Below are positions 27,050 to 36,015 of a stretch of 62,109 nucleotides of DNA, in pieces; positions within the stretch are counted from its first letter, which is position 1, and every line of letters begins with the position of its first letter. The notes below the pieces were generated by a model, which saw only the letters and a list, made by a program, of their open reading frames with translations, was not told the DNA's origin and searched no databases. This DNA is from CAZKXX01 sp964556705 (GTDB lineage: Bacteria; Acidobacteriota; Terriglobia; UBA7540). A program made the translations under genes and the position numbers. Where the stretch lies: NCBI GenBank assembly GCA_964556705.1, contig CAZKXX010000007.1, positions 1 through 62,109 on the forward strand, given 5' to 3'.

Positions 27050-28000
27050 TTACTGCCTCGGCGCCGCCGGCGCGCCCGAGAAGAATTGCTCGTCCATCCA
27101 GATCGTGGCCTTGCCCCGCAACTCGTTGATCTGCTGCTGGACCTTGAACCGGCGCATCGCCGTCTCGATTTCCTCAGACGCCTCTTCCAGCGTCAGCATC
27201 CGGCGCCCGGCAGACTGGAAAACGATCACGGCCTGGGGCGTTTCTGTGGGTAGCGAAAAGTCCCCGTCTTTCAGGCCGAAAATCACGGTCTCGAGGTTGG
27301 TGTTGTCGGGAAACTGCCCGCGCCTCACCGGCCGCGGATCGGCGACAACGAACACTTCCTGGCTGCCTTGAAGTTCCGTGGCCAGCGCCTTCCAATCTTT
27401 GCCGCCCGCGAGGGCCTTGCGAATCTCCTCCGCGCGGGCGCGCGCGTCTTCGGCGCTCAAGCCGGGCGAACCGGCCGCGGCCCCTTCCGGCTTCTTTCTC
27501 ACCACCACCTGGCGGACGCGAACTTCTTCAAATTCCAGCGGATTCCCCGAATAGTACTTGCTGACCTCTTCCGGCGCCACGCTGACCTGGTCCTCCAATT
27601 GCTCGACGGCGGTCTCCGCCAGCCACTGCAACATCTGCAAAGCCAGGCGGCGCCGGAACTCCGGCGTGACATCGAGCTTCTGCGCGGTGGCGTGCTGCGA
27701 AAGGACGATCATCGTTGCGTACTGCTCGCCAAGCTGCCGGCGGCCCTGCGTTTTGATCGCCTCCTTGATGTCGGGGCCCATCGCCTCAACGAGGAAATCA
27801 ATATCCGCCTCGGTGACCTCCTCTTTTCCGACCCGGAGGACCACCTTGCTGCCCGGAGCTTCGGCTTTTTGCGCGGCCCCCGCCGCGGGTTTCGGCGCCG
27901 GCGCCTTGGGAGTTTGCTGAGCCAAGGCCGCGGGCGCGAGCACGAAGGTTGCCATCGCCGCTGCCAACGTTCGAATTCCGCAGCCCAAAGGAGTCTTCAT
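27050..28000 (-). CDS. Periplasmic SurA-like parvulin peptidyl-prolyl isomerase
   Basis: 316 residues. Signal peptide (TLAAAMATFVLAPAALAQ), a Pro/Ala-rich linker, an N-terminal helical chaperone domain (SKVVLRVGKEEVTEADIDFLV and the helices after it) and a parvulin-like domain (about residues 175-275: VRVRQVVVRKK, DWKALATELQ, RRGQFPDNTNLETVIFGLKDGD). It should help fold outer-membrane proteins. ATG 28000 starts a proper signal peptide and has AAAGGAG upstream. The parvulin part is divergent, so isomerase activity is not assured. Confidence 0.85.
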   Translation of the reverse strand: MKTPLGCGIRTLAAAMATFVLAPAALAQQTPKAPAPKPAAGAAQKAEAPGSKVVLRVGKEEVTEADIDFLVEAMGPDIKEAIKTQGRRQLGEQYATMIVLSQHATAQKLDVTPEFRRRLALQMLQWLAETAVEQLEDQVSVAPEEVSKYYSGNPLEFEEVRVRQVVVRKKPEGAAAGSPGLSAEDARARAEEIRKALAGGKDWKALATELQGSQEVFVVADPRPVRRGQFPDNTNLETVIFGLKDGDFSLPTETPQAVIVFQSAGRRMLTLEEASEEIETAMRRFKVQQQINELRGKATIWMDEQFFSGAPAAPRQ

Positions 28001-28161
28001 CGGTTCTGCCTGCTTTCTGTAAAGAATCGAATTCAATTTCAAACCAGCCAGTCTAGCATACTTGGCGGCAGCCGTCTCCGCCCTCGCGAGCCGGCGGATT
28101 TGCGATTGTTTCCCGCACCGTCGTGGCCCCATAATGGGCCTCAGGTTAATCGAGAGGGTGA

Positions 28162-28698
28162 ATGTCCATCTGGAAGTTGCTGGGCCTCAGTGAAAAAGCG
28201 GCTGAAGGGGGAAGCCCCAGGCCGTCAGGCGGCGATACGGACAGCGTGCGGGAAATTTCCGAGGCGCTGGCGCGCCTCGAGCCCGCCCGGGCGCGCTATC
28301 TCGCGGCGTTCGCCTACCTCCTCAGCCGGGTCGCGCACGCCGACCGCCAGGTCTCTCCCGCGGAAACCCGGGCCATGGTGCGCATGGTCGAGCAGTGGGG
28401 ACACCTTTCGCCCGAAGACGCGCGGCTCGCCGTCGAAATCGCCACGCGCCAGGCCGTCCATCACGGCGGAACGGAGAATTTCCTGGTCAGCCGCCAGTTC
28501 AACAGCATGGCGACGCACGAGCAGAAGCTGGAGCTGCTCCATTCGCTCTACGCCGTCTGCGCCGCCGACCATCCCGTGTCCGCGGTCGAGGAGCATGAAA
28601 TTCGCAAAATCTCGCGCGAATTGCTCCTCCACCACCGGGATTTCATCGCCGTGCGGATCGCACATCGCGACCAGGTCGCCGTGCTGAAGAAACGCTGA
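28162..28698 (+). CDS. TerB-family protein
   Basis: 178 residues. After a variable start the protein is all-helical with the TerB pattern: AFAYLLSRVAHADRQVSPAETRAMVRM, then LLHSLYAVCAADHPVSAVEEHEIRKIS, each half holding an acidic A-D-x-x-x-[ST]-x-x-E motif that may bind metal. TerB proteins are linked to tellurite resistance or membrane stress, but the general role is unclear. It is divergent from the SurA-like gene. Confidence 0.85.
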   Translation: MSIWKLLGLSEKAAEGGSPRPSGGDTDSVREISEALARLEPARARYLAAFAYLLSRVAHADRQVSPAETRAMVRMVEQWGHLSPEDARLAVEIATRQAVHHGGTENFLVSRQFNSMATHEQKLELLHSLYAVCAADHPVSAVEEHEIRKISRELLLHHRDFIAVRIAHRDQVAVLKKR

Positions 28699-28773
28699 GC
28701 CCCGTTTCCGCATCTCCGCGGCGCCGGCGCATGCCGAACCTTCGATCCGGGAAGAAATCGGGGAAATCACTCC

Positions 28774-29880
28774 ATGCTGAGACCTGGATTCGCCACTCCG
28801 GAAGGCACCGAACGCTTCCGGGCGCGATTTGAGAAATCGCTGCCCGGCCACCACCGTGAGGCGCAGGGCTTGCACCTTTCCTCCCTCGGCCTGGGAACGT
28901 ATCTCGGCCAGCCCACGGCCGAGTTCGATGAGCTTTACCGCACGGCCGTCCAGCGCGCCGCCGAGATGGGGACCAACGTCTTCGACTCGGCCATCAACTA
29001 CCGCCACCAGCGCAGCGAGCGCTCGATCGGACAAGCGCTCACCGAGTTGTTCGATTCCGGACGGCTCAGCCGCGAAGAAGTCTTCGTCGCCACGAAGGGT
29101 GGATTTCTGACCTTCGACGGCGACGAGCCCCCCGACCCGGCCAGCTACTTTCACGAACGGCTCATCAAGACCGGCCTCGTGGACCTCAACGAGGTGGCTG
29201 CCGGTTGTCACGTAATGTCTCCGAAATATCTGCTCGACCAACTGGAGCGGAGCCGTCAGAACCTCGGCGTCGAGACCCTCGACCTCTATTACATCCACAA
29301 TCCGGAAACGCAGCTCGCGGCGGTCTCGCGCGAGGAGTTCTATCGCCGGCTTCGCGCGGCGTTTGAGGCGCTGGAAGGCGCCGCGGCGGAGGTAAAGATC
29401 CGCGCCTACGGCACCGCCACCTGGAACGCCTTCCGCGTGGCGCCGGACGCGCGCGAGGCCGTTTCGCTCGAAGAAGTCCTGCGGCTGGCCCGTGAAGTCG
29501 GCGGAGCCGACCACCACTTCCGCGCCATCCAGCTTCCCTTCAACATGGCGATGCCGGAAGCCCTCGGCGGCCGGACGCAGTCCGTCAACGGCCGGCTGCT
29601 CTCCGCGCTGGAAGCGGCGCGAGAAAACGACCTGATGGTCTTCGCCAGCGCCAGCCTGATGCAGGGGAACCTGACGAACGGCCTGCCGGAACAGCTCCAC
29701 CGGCATTTTCCCGGCCTGGCCACGGACGCGCAGCGCGCCCTGCAATTCGTCCGCTCGACGCCGGGAATTACCACCGCGCTCGTCGGCATGAGCCGGCGCG
29801 ACCACATCGTCGAAAACCTTTCGACCGCGCGCGTGCCTCCCATGTCGCTGGCCGAGTACAAGGCGCTGCTGGCGGGGTGA
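28774..29880 (+). CDS. Aldo/keto reductase
   Basis: 368 residues of the NADPH-dependent AKR TIM barrel. LHLSSLGLGTYLG opens the barrel, NVFDSAINYRHQRSERSIGQAL carries the Asp and Tyr of the active site, and VETLDLYYIHNPETQ and ITTALVGMSRRDHIVEN are later family blocks. It is longer than most AKRs owing to an insert around residues 100-150. Substrate is unknown. Confidence 0.9.
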   Translation: MLRPGFATPEGTERFRARFEKSLPGHHREAQGLHLSSLGLGTYLGQPTAEFDELYRTAVQRAAEMGTNVFDSAINYRHQRSERSIGQALTELFDSGRLSREEVFVATKGGFLTFDGDEPPDPASYFHERLIKTGLVDLNEVAAGCHVMSPKYLLDQLERSRQNLGVETLDLYYIHNPETQLAAVSREEFYRRLRAAFEALEGAAAEVKIRAYGTATWNAFRVAPDAREAVSLEEVLRLAREVGGADHHFRAIQLPFNMAMPEALGGRTQSVNGRLLSALEAARENDLMVFASASLMQGNLTNGLPEQLHRHFPGLATDAQRALQFVRSTPGITTALVGMSRRDHIVENLSTARVPPMSLAEYKALLAG

Positions 29881-29917
29881 GGAAGATGGAAGTGGGAAGT
29901 AGGGGAAGAAACGTGGA

Positions 29918-30068
29918 CCTTGTCATCCTGAGCCCCGACCTGCCTGCGGAAGGCAGGCGGTTTGGGTCGGGGCGAAGAATCTCTGCGTCGGCCCGGCAGA
30001 AAAAGCAAAAGATCCTTCGTCGCCCCGATCCCGCCAGGCGGGACCGGAGCTCCTCAGGATGACAACGT
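29918..30068. repeat. Full copy of the TGTCATCCTGAG inverted-repeat element
   Basis: The ends TTGTCATCCTGAG and CTCAGGATGACAA are perfect inverted repeats about 120 bp apart. Inside are smaller palindromes (CCTGCCTGCGGAAGGCAGG; CCCGCCAGGCGGG) and the words GAAGAATCT and GATCCTTCGTCG. It lies between the AKR and TPR genes and is non-coding. Confidence 0.8.
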
Positions 30069-30108
30069 GTGAAGGTTTCTCTGCGAACGGGCCGAGGAAC
30101 ATGACCGG

Positions 30109-30924
30109 GTGAGTTCGGAATTGGCCGCAAAATTCGAGCAAGCGCGGGCGGCGCTGGGTCGCGCCGACTTTCCCGCCGCCATCGAACTGCTGGGCGAAGT
30201 GGTGGTCGAAGACGCCTCGAACGCCGAAGCCTGGCTGACGCTGGGCGTCTGCTACCTCGAAACGCAGCAGCCGGAGCTGGCTCTCGAGGCGCTGGAACGC
30301 GCCGTGCGCGCCGAGCCCGACGACGCGACCGCTCACTACGTCCTCGGCAACGCCTGCGGCACCGTGGGGCAGCTCGAACGGGCACGCGAGTGTTACCGGC
30401 GCGCGCTGGCGCTCGACCCGCAGCACCAGAAGGCGGAAGAATTTCTGGTGCGCGTCGAATCGCTGCTCGAAAGCCGCGAGCATTTCCGGCGCGGGCTCGA
30501 AGCGCTCGCGCGGCCTTCGCCTTCCGCCGACGACTTGAACCGCGCCGTGCGCGAACTGGTGCAGTCGGTGATGCTTTTTGACGGCTCGCCCGCCGCCGAA
30601 CATCTGGGTGAATGCGCGCGCCGGCTGCTGGAAATGAAACGCGAGTGGACCGTCGAAATCGAACCCGGCGCGGCCGGCGAGCCCTGGCTCAAAGCCTGCG
30701 AGCGCGCCTGGCACTGCCTTCAGTCCTCGAACTGGGTGGGACTGCGCGCGGCGCTCGAGGAGGCGCTCGAACTTCGCGCCGAAGACGCGTTCGTCCACCA
30801 CGCGCTGGGCTTCGCGCTGCTCGAAACCGGCGAAATTCCCCTCGCCGTGCGCGCCTGGCTGCGCACCCTCGAGCTCGACCCCGACTACGACTTCACGCGC
30901 TTCGGGCAAGTCCGTCGGCGATAA
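30109..30924 (+). CDS. Tetratricopeptide-repeat protein
   Basis: 271 residues with at least three TPR units: FEQARAALGRADFPAAIELL, AWLTLGVCYLETQQPELALEALE and AHYVLGNACGTVGQLERARECYRRAL, plus a C-terminal one (ALGFALLETGEIPLAVRAW). There is no signal peptide, so it is probably a cytoplasmic scaffold. GTG start with GAGGA about 10 nt upstream. Partners are unknown. Confidence 0.85.
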   Translation: MSSELAAKFEQARAALGRADFPAAIELLGEVVVEDASNAEAWLTLGVCYLETQQPELALEALERAVRAEPDDATAHYVLGNACGTVGQLERARECYRRALALDPQHQKAEEFLVRVESLLESREHFRRGLEALARPSPSADDLNRAVRELVQSVMLFDGSPAAEHLGECARRLLEMKREWTVEIEPGAAGEPWLKACERAWHCLQSSNWVGLRAALEEALELRAEDAFVHHALGFALLETGEIPLAVRAWLRTLELDPDYDFTRFGQVRRR

Positions 30925-31058
30925 GGCTTGGGCCTCATCGGGCGGAGGCAGCTTCTTGTTCGTCTGACGTATACCAATGAGACATTAAGTCTCTTGACAT
31001 ATATCGTCGACAGGCACACAGTTTCTCCAAATTGAGGTCAGTTCGGAGGAGGGCAATC

Positions 31059-31478
31059 ATGCAATTGAAAAACGCTGTTGAGAGAATTGGCGCGGGGGGG
31101 CGCGCATCTCAGATCCTCTCGCGGATGACGATTGGATCCCTTTTCGGTATTCTACTAACCACCGTCCTTTTGTCCGGCCAGGCCGTCGCTCAAGAGACTG
31201 AATCCGTCAAAAAGGAAACTTACCAGAATCAAGAGGTCGTTGCGAGTCAAATACTCATCAAGTTTCGCGAGCGGCTCTCAAGTGAGCGCCAGTTCCTCCT
31301 TGAGTACCTCGCCGACGCTGACAGGTTCCAAGAGATTGGTGGAGCAGGATGGTTTCTGCTCCGGTCAAGGAGCAAGAAAGTCGCCGACCTTCTTGAGACG
31401 GCCAACTCCTTTGAGGAAGTCGAGGCGTCTGAGCCCGACTACATCTTCAAGCTCGTGCGGCTCCCCAACGACCCGTAA
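31059..31478 (+). CDS. Subtilase 5' part: signal and propeptide, ended by in-frame TAA
   Basis: 139 residues: a signal peptide (TIGSLFGILLTTVLLSGQAVAQ) and an inhibitor-type propeptide ending EVEASEPDYIFKLVRLPNDP. The TAA at 31476-31478 falls in the strongly conserved NDPYF junction of subtilases, at the place of the Tyr, and the same frame continues FSLQWALQNTGQ into the protease. This is one gene (31059-32867) split by a nonsense codon. GGAGGAGGG lies 5 nt before the ATG. Base use from here to about 33590 is less GC-biased than in the neighbours. Confidence 0.85.
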   Translation: MQLKNAVERIGAGGRASQILSRMTIGSLFGILLTTVLLSGQAVAQETESVKKETYQNQEVVASQILIKFRERLSSERQFLLEYLADADRFQEIGGAGWFLLRSRSKKVADLLETANSFEEVEASEPDYIFKLVRLPNDP

Positions 31479-31550
31479 TTCTCTCTGCAATGGGCTCTTC
31501 AAAACACGGGTCAGGTAATCAACGGCCAAGCCGGGACACCTGGGGCAGAT

Positions 31551-32867
31551 GTGAAGGCGACGCCTGCATGGGACACGACGACTGGCTCGGCAAACTATGT
31601 CGTGGGAATACTGGATTCAGGAATTTCCTACAACCACCCAGATTTGTCTGGAAACATGTGGACAGCGCCGCAGCAGATCACTGTCACGATTGGGGGACAG
31701 CAAATCACGTGTGCGGCCGGCACTCGCGGCTTTAATGCGCTCAATAACACTTGCGACCCCTTTGATGACAACGGACATGGAACCCATGTTTCGGGGATCG
31801 TCGGCGGACAGGGAAACAACACCGCTGGGATTGCAGGCGTCAATTGGACGACGAAGTTGATGGGACTTAAGATGTGTGATGCAGCAGGGAACTATTCTAC
31901 GTCGGCAGCCGTCAACGCGATCGAGTTTGCGATCCAAACACGAACAGCCTCCGGAAGAGTTCGCGTGTTGAATGCGAGCTGGTCCTGCGATGATTGTCTG
32001 GGATGTTCCGAACCAGGTGCCTTGCGCGATCAGATTACTCGTGCTCGAGACTTCAACATGCTTTTCGCGGCAGCTGCAGGCAACTGCGCCAAGAACAACA
32101 ATTCCGTGGGAGTGTATCCGGCGAACCACAACATTGTGAACGTCATGTCGGTGGCTGCAACGGACAATCGGGACAATCTTGCATCATTCTCGAACTATGG
32201 CTCGAACAAGGTGCATTTGGGGGCTCCGGGGGTCGGAGTCCTTTCGACTTGGCCTGGAAATCAGTACCAGTTTTTGGATGGAACCTCGATGGCCGCACCC
32301 CATGTCGCGGGGGCGGGAGCGTTAATTCGCTCAGTTTGTGCACGGAATACCTACGCGATCAAGCAGACGATCCTCAACAACGTCGACCTAGTACCCGCGC
32401 TTTCCGGGAAAACCGTCACAGGCGGGCGGTTGAACCTGGAGAGGGCGGTTCGCTCCTGCACCGTCGGGACGCCCGGGTCGACGAGCTACGCGTACGTCAA
32501 GTACAGGGTTTGCCCACCCTTCCCCAGCTGGTACGACAGTGGGTTCGCGAAGGTAACCATCGATGGCGTGACTTACACGACGACTTGGACGCGATATGAC
32601 ACGCCGCGCAACATCGCTGACCGCTTGGCGAGCCTCGTTAACGGGGACTCTGACGGCACGACCACTGCAACGGTCAGCAACGTCTCATCGACGTGCAGCG
32701 GATACTTCGACGCACGACTCACGCTGACGGCCAAGGCCAAGGGGCCTGTAACAAACTACACCTACTATCTAACGCTCATCGACCAGCCCCCCGGGGGATG
32801 CTACGCGTGCCCGTACTTCAGAGTTGAACCGACTTCGGTCTTTTACTTCTCGGGCGGAGCGAATTGA
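31551..32867 (+). CDS. Subtilase (S8) catalytic part, downstream of the in-frame stop
   Basis: 438 residues if read from the GTG at 31551, though the coherent frame begins right after the TAA. The catalytic triad is intact: Asp in GILDSGISYNHPDL, His in NGHGTHVSGIVGG and Ser in DGTSMAAPHVAGAG. About 140 residues follow that form a Cys-containing beta-rich C-terminal domain of no known family (CPPFPSWYDSGF; CYACPYF). Without readthrough or re-initiation the protein has no signal peptide. A barrel-protein gene follows after 32 bp. Confidence 0.85.
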   Translation: MKATPAWDTTTGSANYVVGILDSGISYNHPDLSGNMWTAPQQITVTIGGQQITCAAGTRGFNALNNTCDPFDDNGHGTHVSGIVGGQGNNTAGIAGVNWTTKLMGLKMCDAAGNYSTSAAVNAIEFAIQTRTASGRVRVLNASWSCDDCLGCSEPGALRDQITRARDFNMLFAAAAGNCAKNNNSVGVYPANHNIVNVMSVAATDNRDNLASFSNYGSNKVHLGAPGVGVLSTWPGNQYQFLDGTSMAAPHVAGAGALIRSVCARNTYAIKQTILNNVDLVPALSGKTVTGGRLNLERAVRSCTVGTPGSTSYAYVKYRVCPPFPSWYDSGFAKVTIDGVTYTTTWTRYDTPRNIADRLASLVNGDSDGTTTATVSNVSSTCSGYFDARLTLTAKAKGPVTNYTYYLTLIDQPPGGCYACPYFRVEPTSVFYFSGGAN

Positions 32868-32899
32868 TTTCTCGGATGCGGAACGCGCGGAGGTGAAAT

Positions 32900-33589
32900 G
32901 TGCGTTGGAGATCGCGAGTCGTCTTGCTCTTGGTGGCTTTAACCGTGGCTCCCAATGTCGCACGGGCGCAGAATTCGTTCCAAATCGTCAACCCTTTTGG
33001 GGGCTTAAACCGTGTGCCTGTGAAGATCGAGCTTGAACCGAATGTGGGTGGTTTCAGCGGTCTCGGTTCGGCTCACGACTCTTCCGTCGGTGGAGCCTAC
33101 GGAGCGCATTTGACGGTGGGTGTGTTCGAGCGAATGGACTTCAGCGCCCGCTGGCTCTACAGCGACCACGTCCGAAGTGCCGACATTGGGGACGCGGGGT
33201 TCAAGATGGTTTCAAATAGCCTGAACATGTTCTATGGAACTGCGGACTTGTCTATCGCGCAGTCAAATGGGACGAGACTCTACCTTTCCCCAGGCGTTGG
33301 GTTCACTCGTTACGGAGACCGGAGAGGCGTCCCTTTCGACCCGCAGGCCGTCCCGTTCGACATGCTGCAGGCTGGAACAGCCCCCAGTTTCAGCATCGGA
33401 TTCGGATTGAAGACCTTCGTTCAACGACGTATCGGACTCCGCCTGGAAGTGCGCCAGCATTTCATCGGCCCCGGGGTGTGGGACTTCACGGGATTCCAGC
33501 TCTTGCAGCCCAGTGCGTCACCGACCCGCGACTTTCCCGTCCAGAAGGGCCTCCAGTTCGGGGTTGGCGTAACGTTCAGGCTGCGCTGA
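32900..33589 (+). CDS. Outer-membrane beta-barrel protein, unknown
   Basis: 229 residues. Signal peptide (VVLLLVALTVAPNVARA), then alternating hydrophobic strands typical of a small barrel (AYGAHLTVGVFERMDFSARW; RLYLSPGVGFTRYG; APSFSIGFGLKTFV) and a terminal LQFGVGVTFRLR strand. GGAGG precedes the GTG start. It shares the unusual base composition of the subtilase and lies 32 bp after it, so the two probably arrived together. Confidence 0.75.
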   Translation: MRWRSRVVLLLVALTVAPNVARAQNSFQIVNPFGGLNRVPVKIELEPNVGGFSGLGSAHDSSVGGAYGAHLTVGVFERMDFSARWLYSDHVRSADIGDAGFKMVSNSLNMFYGTADLSIAQSNGTRLYLSPGVGFTRYGDRRGVPFDPQAVPFDMLQAGTAPSFSIGFGLKTFVQRRIGLRLEVRQHFIGPGVWDFTGFQLLQPSASPTRDFPVQKGLQFGVGVTFRLR

Positions 33590-33687
33590 AGGGGCGGCCA
33601 GGGGTCGGCGTTACCGCCTGTCGCGCCGCCGTCCTCGGCGGCGTCTCGCATCGCTGACCGCCGTCCGGCATTTTGCAGGCCCTCTCC

Positions 33688-33716
33688 TTGACAAAGCACC
33701 GCCTTTCGGATAGTTT
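33688..33716 (+). promoter_or_regulatory. Sigma70-type promoter for the SAM hydrolase gene
   Basis: TTGACA at 33688-33693, 17-bp spacer, TAGTTT at 33711-33716. The start codon is 53 bp downstream. Confidence 0.6.
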
Positions 33717-33768
33717 GCGGGCCTGATTCATACCGCAATCGACGCAACCGAACAAGAGGGAGGAATTC

Positions 33769-34593
33769 TTGCCTCGCAAACCCATCATCACGCTGACCAC
33801 CGACTTCGGCCTGAACGACCACTACGTCGGCGTCATGAAGGGCGTGATTCTGGGCATCAACCCCGAGGTCGAAATCGTTGACCTGAACCACCAGGTCAAT
33901 TCCTACGACATCTTCGACGCGGCATACACCCTGGCGCAAAGCTACCGCTACTTTCCCACCAACACCGTGCATCTGGTGGTCGTGGACCCGGGCGTGGGCT
34001 CGGCCCGGCGGCCCATCCTGGCGCGCACCATTGACTACAAATTCGTCTCGCCCGATAACGGCGTCCTGTCGCTCATCTTCGAACGCGAGGAATCCATCGA
34101 AGTCCGCCACATTACTTCCGACCACTACTTTCTGAACCCGGTCAGCAGCACGTTTCACGGGCGGGACATCTTCGCGCCCGTCGTGGGCTGGCTTTCCAAA
34201 TGGGTCGAGCCCGACAAGTTCGGGGAAGTCATCGAAGACTACGCCAAATTCACCTCCCCGAAGCCCAAGAAGGCGAACGACCAGTTGATTACAGGTGTCG
34301 TCCTCAAAGTGGACAAGTTCGGGAACATCATCACCAACCTGACGCCCGAAGACGTTCCGCAGCTTTTCTCCGAAAATCCGCCGCCCTTCAAAATCATCCT
34401 CAACCAGCAGGAAATCACGCGGCTCAACCTCGCCTACTCGATGGGCAAGCCGTCGGAAATCTTCGCCATCGTGGGGAGCTCCGGGTATCTGGAAATCTGC
34501 ACGAACCGCGGCTCGGCCGCCAAAACGCTCAACGCCAATCGCGGCGCGGAAGTAGGCGTGGTGATCGGCGCCGGGGCGGCGCCGGGCGCCTGA
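33769..34593 (+). CDS. SAM hydroxide adenosyltransferase (DUF62 family)
   Basis: 274 residues. The family splits S-adenosylmethionine with water to adenosine and methionine, and is related to fluorinases. Motifs are TLTTDFGLNDHYVGVMKGVI at the N-terminus, HLVVVDPGVGSARRPI, STFHGRDIFAPV and the C-terminal barrel with VLKVDKFGNIITNL. The start is TTG, supported by GGGAGGA about 4-5 nt upstream and by the family N-terminus. Stands alone with its own promoter. Confidence 0.92.
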   Translation: MPRKPIITLTTDFGLNDHYVGVMKGVILGINPEVEIVDLNHQVNSYDIFDAAYTLAQSYRYFPTNTVHLVVVDPGVGSARRPILARTIDYKFVSPDNGVLSLIFEREESIEVRHITSDHYFLNPVSSTFHGRDIFAPVVGWLSKWVEPDKFGEVIEDYAKFTSPKPKKANDQLITGVVLKVDKFGNIITNLTPEDVPQLFSENPPPFKIILNQQEITRLNLAYSMGKPSEIFAIVGSSGYLEICTNRGSAAKTLNANRGAEVGVVIGAGAAPGA

Positions 34594-34629
34594 GCGCAGG
34601 CACTTTCCCCTTTTCATCCAGGAACAGCT

Positions 34630-35982
34630 TCAGGCGGGCGGAGAAGGCGCCTCGGCAGGCACGCCCGGGGTCTTCTCAACGCGCACGCGGGCGATGCGCC
34701 GGCCGTCCATTTCGACGATCGTGAAGCGGCGGCCTTCGAAGACCAGGCTTTCGCCGCCCCGCGGAATGAAGCCCATCTGCGTGAGCAGGAATCCGGCCAG
34801 TGTTTCGTAGCCGTGCCCGCGCGGCAGCGGCAGGTCGTAATCGTCAGCGAGTTCGCGCAGGCTCAGCGAACCGTCCACCACGAACACGTCTTCGCTGACG
34901 CGCTTGATGGCCATCTCCTCTTCGTCGTATTCGTCCTCGATTTCGCCCACAATCTGCTCGAGCACGTCTTCGATGGTCACCAGGCCGACGTAGGTCCCGA
35001 ACTCGTCCACCACCAGCGCCATCTGCGAGTGTTTGCGGCGGGCCTCTTCGAGCATCTGCCCGAGCGTCATCGCTTCGGGCACGATCATCGGTTCGTGCAG
35101 GATGGCGCGCAGGTCGAGCGGCGAATCGGGCGGAATCCCCTGCCGGCGGCGCTCGAGCACCACTTTCAGCAGGTCCTTGGTGAACAGGATCCCGATGATG
35201 TTGTCCGGCGAACCTTCGTAAACCGGGATGCGCGAGTGCTGGTCCTCGACCACGCGGTCGAGCACCGTGTTCAAGTCGCGGTTGAGCGGCAGGCAGGTGA
35301 CTTTCGGCCACGGCATCATGATCTCCCGCACCATGATGCGGTGCAGGTCGATGACGCTGTGGATCATGTCCTCCTGTTCGACGCGCAGAAGTCCCTGTTT
35401 GCGGATGCCGGCCACGATGAGCTTGACCTCTTCCGGCGTGTGCAGCTCGCGGTGGCCAACGCTCGGCACCACGCCCACCATGCGGGCCACATGATTGGCC
35501 AGCCAGTCCATGAAGCTGACAGGGTAATGCGCCAGCCGCATGTAAACCGTGACCGGCCAGGCGAGCAGCAGAGAAACCTTTTCGGCTCGCTCGTAGCCGA
35601 TGGTCTTGGGCGCCAGTTCGCCGAGCACCATCAGGACCATGGTGATGAGGGAAAACCACACGGCCGTCGCGACGATGTGCGCCGCGGGCCCGGCGAAGCG
35701 CTCGATGGGCCCGCTGAAGAGTTCGCGCAGGTACCCCGCCAGCATCACCTCGCCAATCCAGCCGAGCAGCAGGCTGGCGCCCGAAATCCCCAGTTGCAGC
35801 CCGGAAAAAAGCAGGCTGGGAGTGGCCAGCAGCTTATGCACCAGAATGGCCCGAGTGTTCCCGGCGCGGACCAGTTGCTGGAGCCGGCTTCGCCGGATGC
35901 TGAGCAGCGCGTACTCGGCGCCCACGAAGAAGGCGTTGAGCCCCACAAGGACGGCAATGAGCAGGAGGTGAAGTAGGACCAT
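34630..35982 (-). CDS. CNNM/CorC (HlyC)-family membrane protein with CBS pair
   Basis: 450 residues: a DUF21/CNNM membrane domain (about residues 1-190), two CBS domains (VREIMMPWPKVTCLPL; LHEPMIVPEAMTLGQMLEEA) and a C-terminal CorC_HlyC domain (VDGSLSLRELADDYDLPLP). Relatives export or sense Mg2+/Co2+; the old name haemolysin is misleading. Length and order are standard. Confidence 0.93.
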   Translation of the reverse strand: MVLLHLLLIAVLVGLNAFFVGAEYALLSIRRSRLQQLVRAGNTRAILVHKLLATPSLLFSGLQLGISGASLLLGWIGEVMLAGYLRELFSGPIERFAGPAAHIVATAVWFSLITMVLMVLGELAPKTIGYERAEKVSLLLAWPVTVYMRLAHYPVSFMDWLANHVARMVGVVPSVGHRELHTPEEVKLIVAGIRKQGLLRVEQEDMIHSVIDLHRIMVREIMMPWPKVTCLPLNRDLNTVLDRVVEDQHSRIPVYEGSPDNIIGILFTKDLLKVVLERRRQGIPPDSPLDLRAILHEPMIVPEAMTLGQMLEEARRKHSQMALVVDEFGTYVGLVTIEDVLEQIVGEIEDEYDEEEMAIKRVSEDVFVVDGSLSLRELADDYDLPLPRGHGYETLAGFLLTQMGFIPRGGESLVFEGRRFTIVEMDGRRIARVRVEKTPGVPAEAPSPPA

Positions 35983-36015
35983 CGCGGTGGGGCCTATTGT
36001 AGCACCCCGCAGGGG

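Noticed and set aside
30994..31022. TTGACA upstream of the subtilase as a promoter
   Set aside because: No acceptable -10 lies 16-18 bp downstream (CACAGT region); kept out of the feature list.
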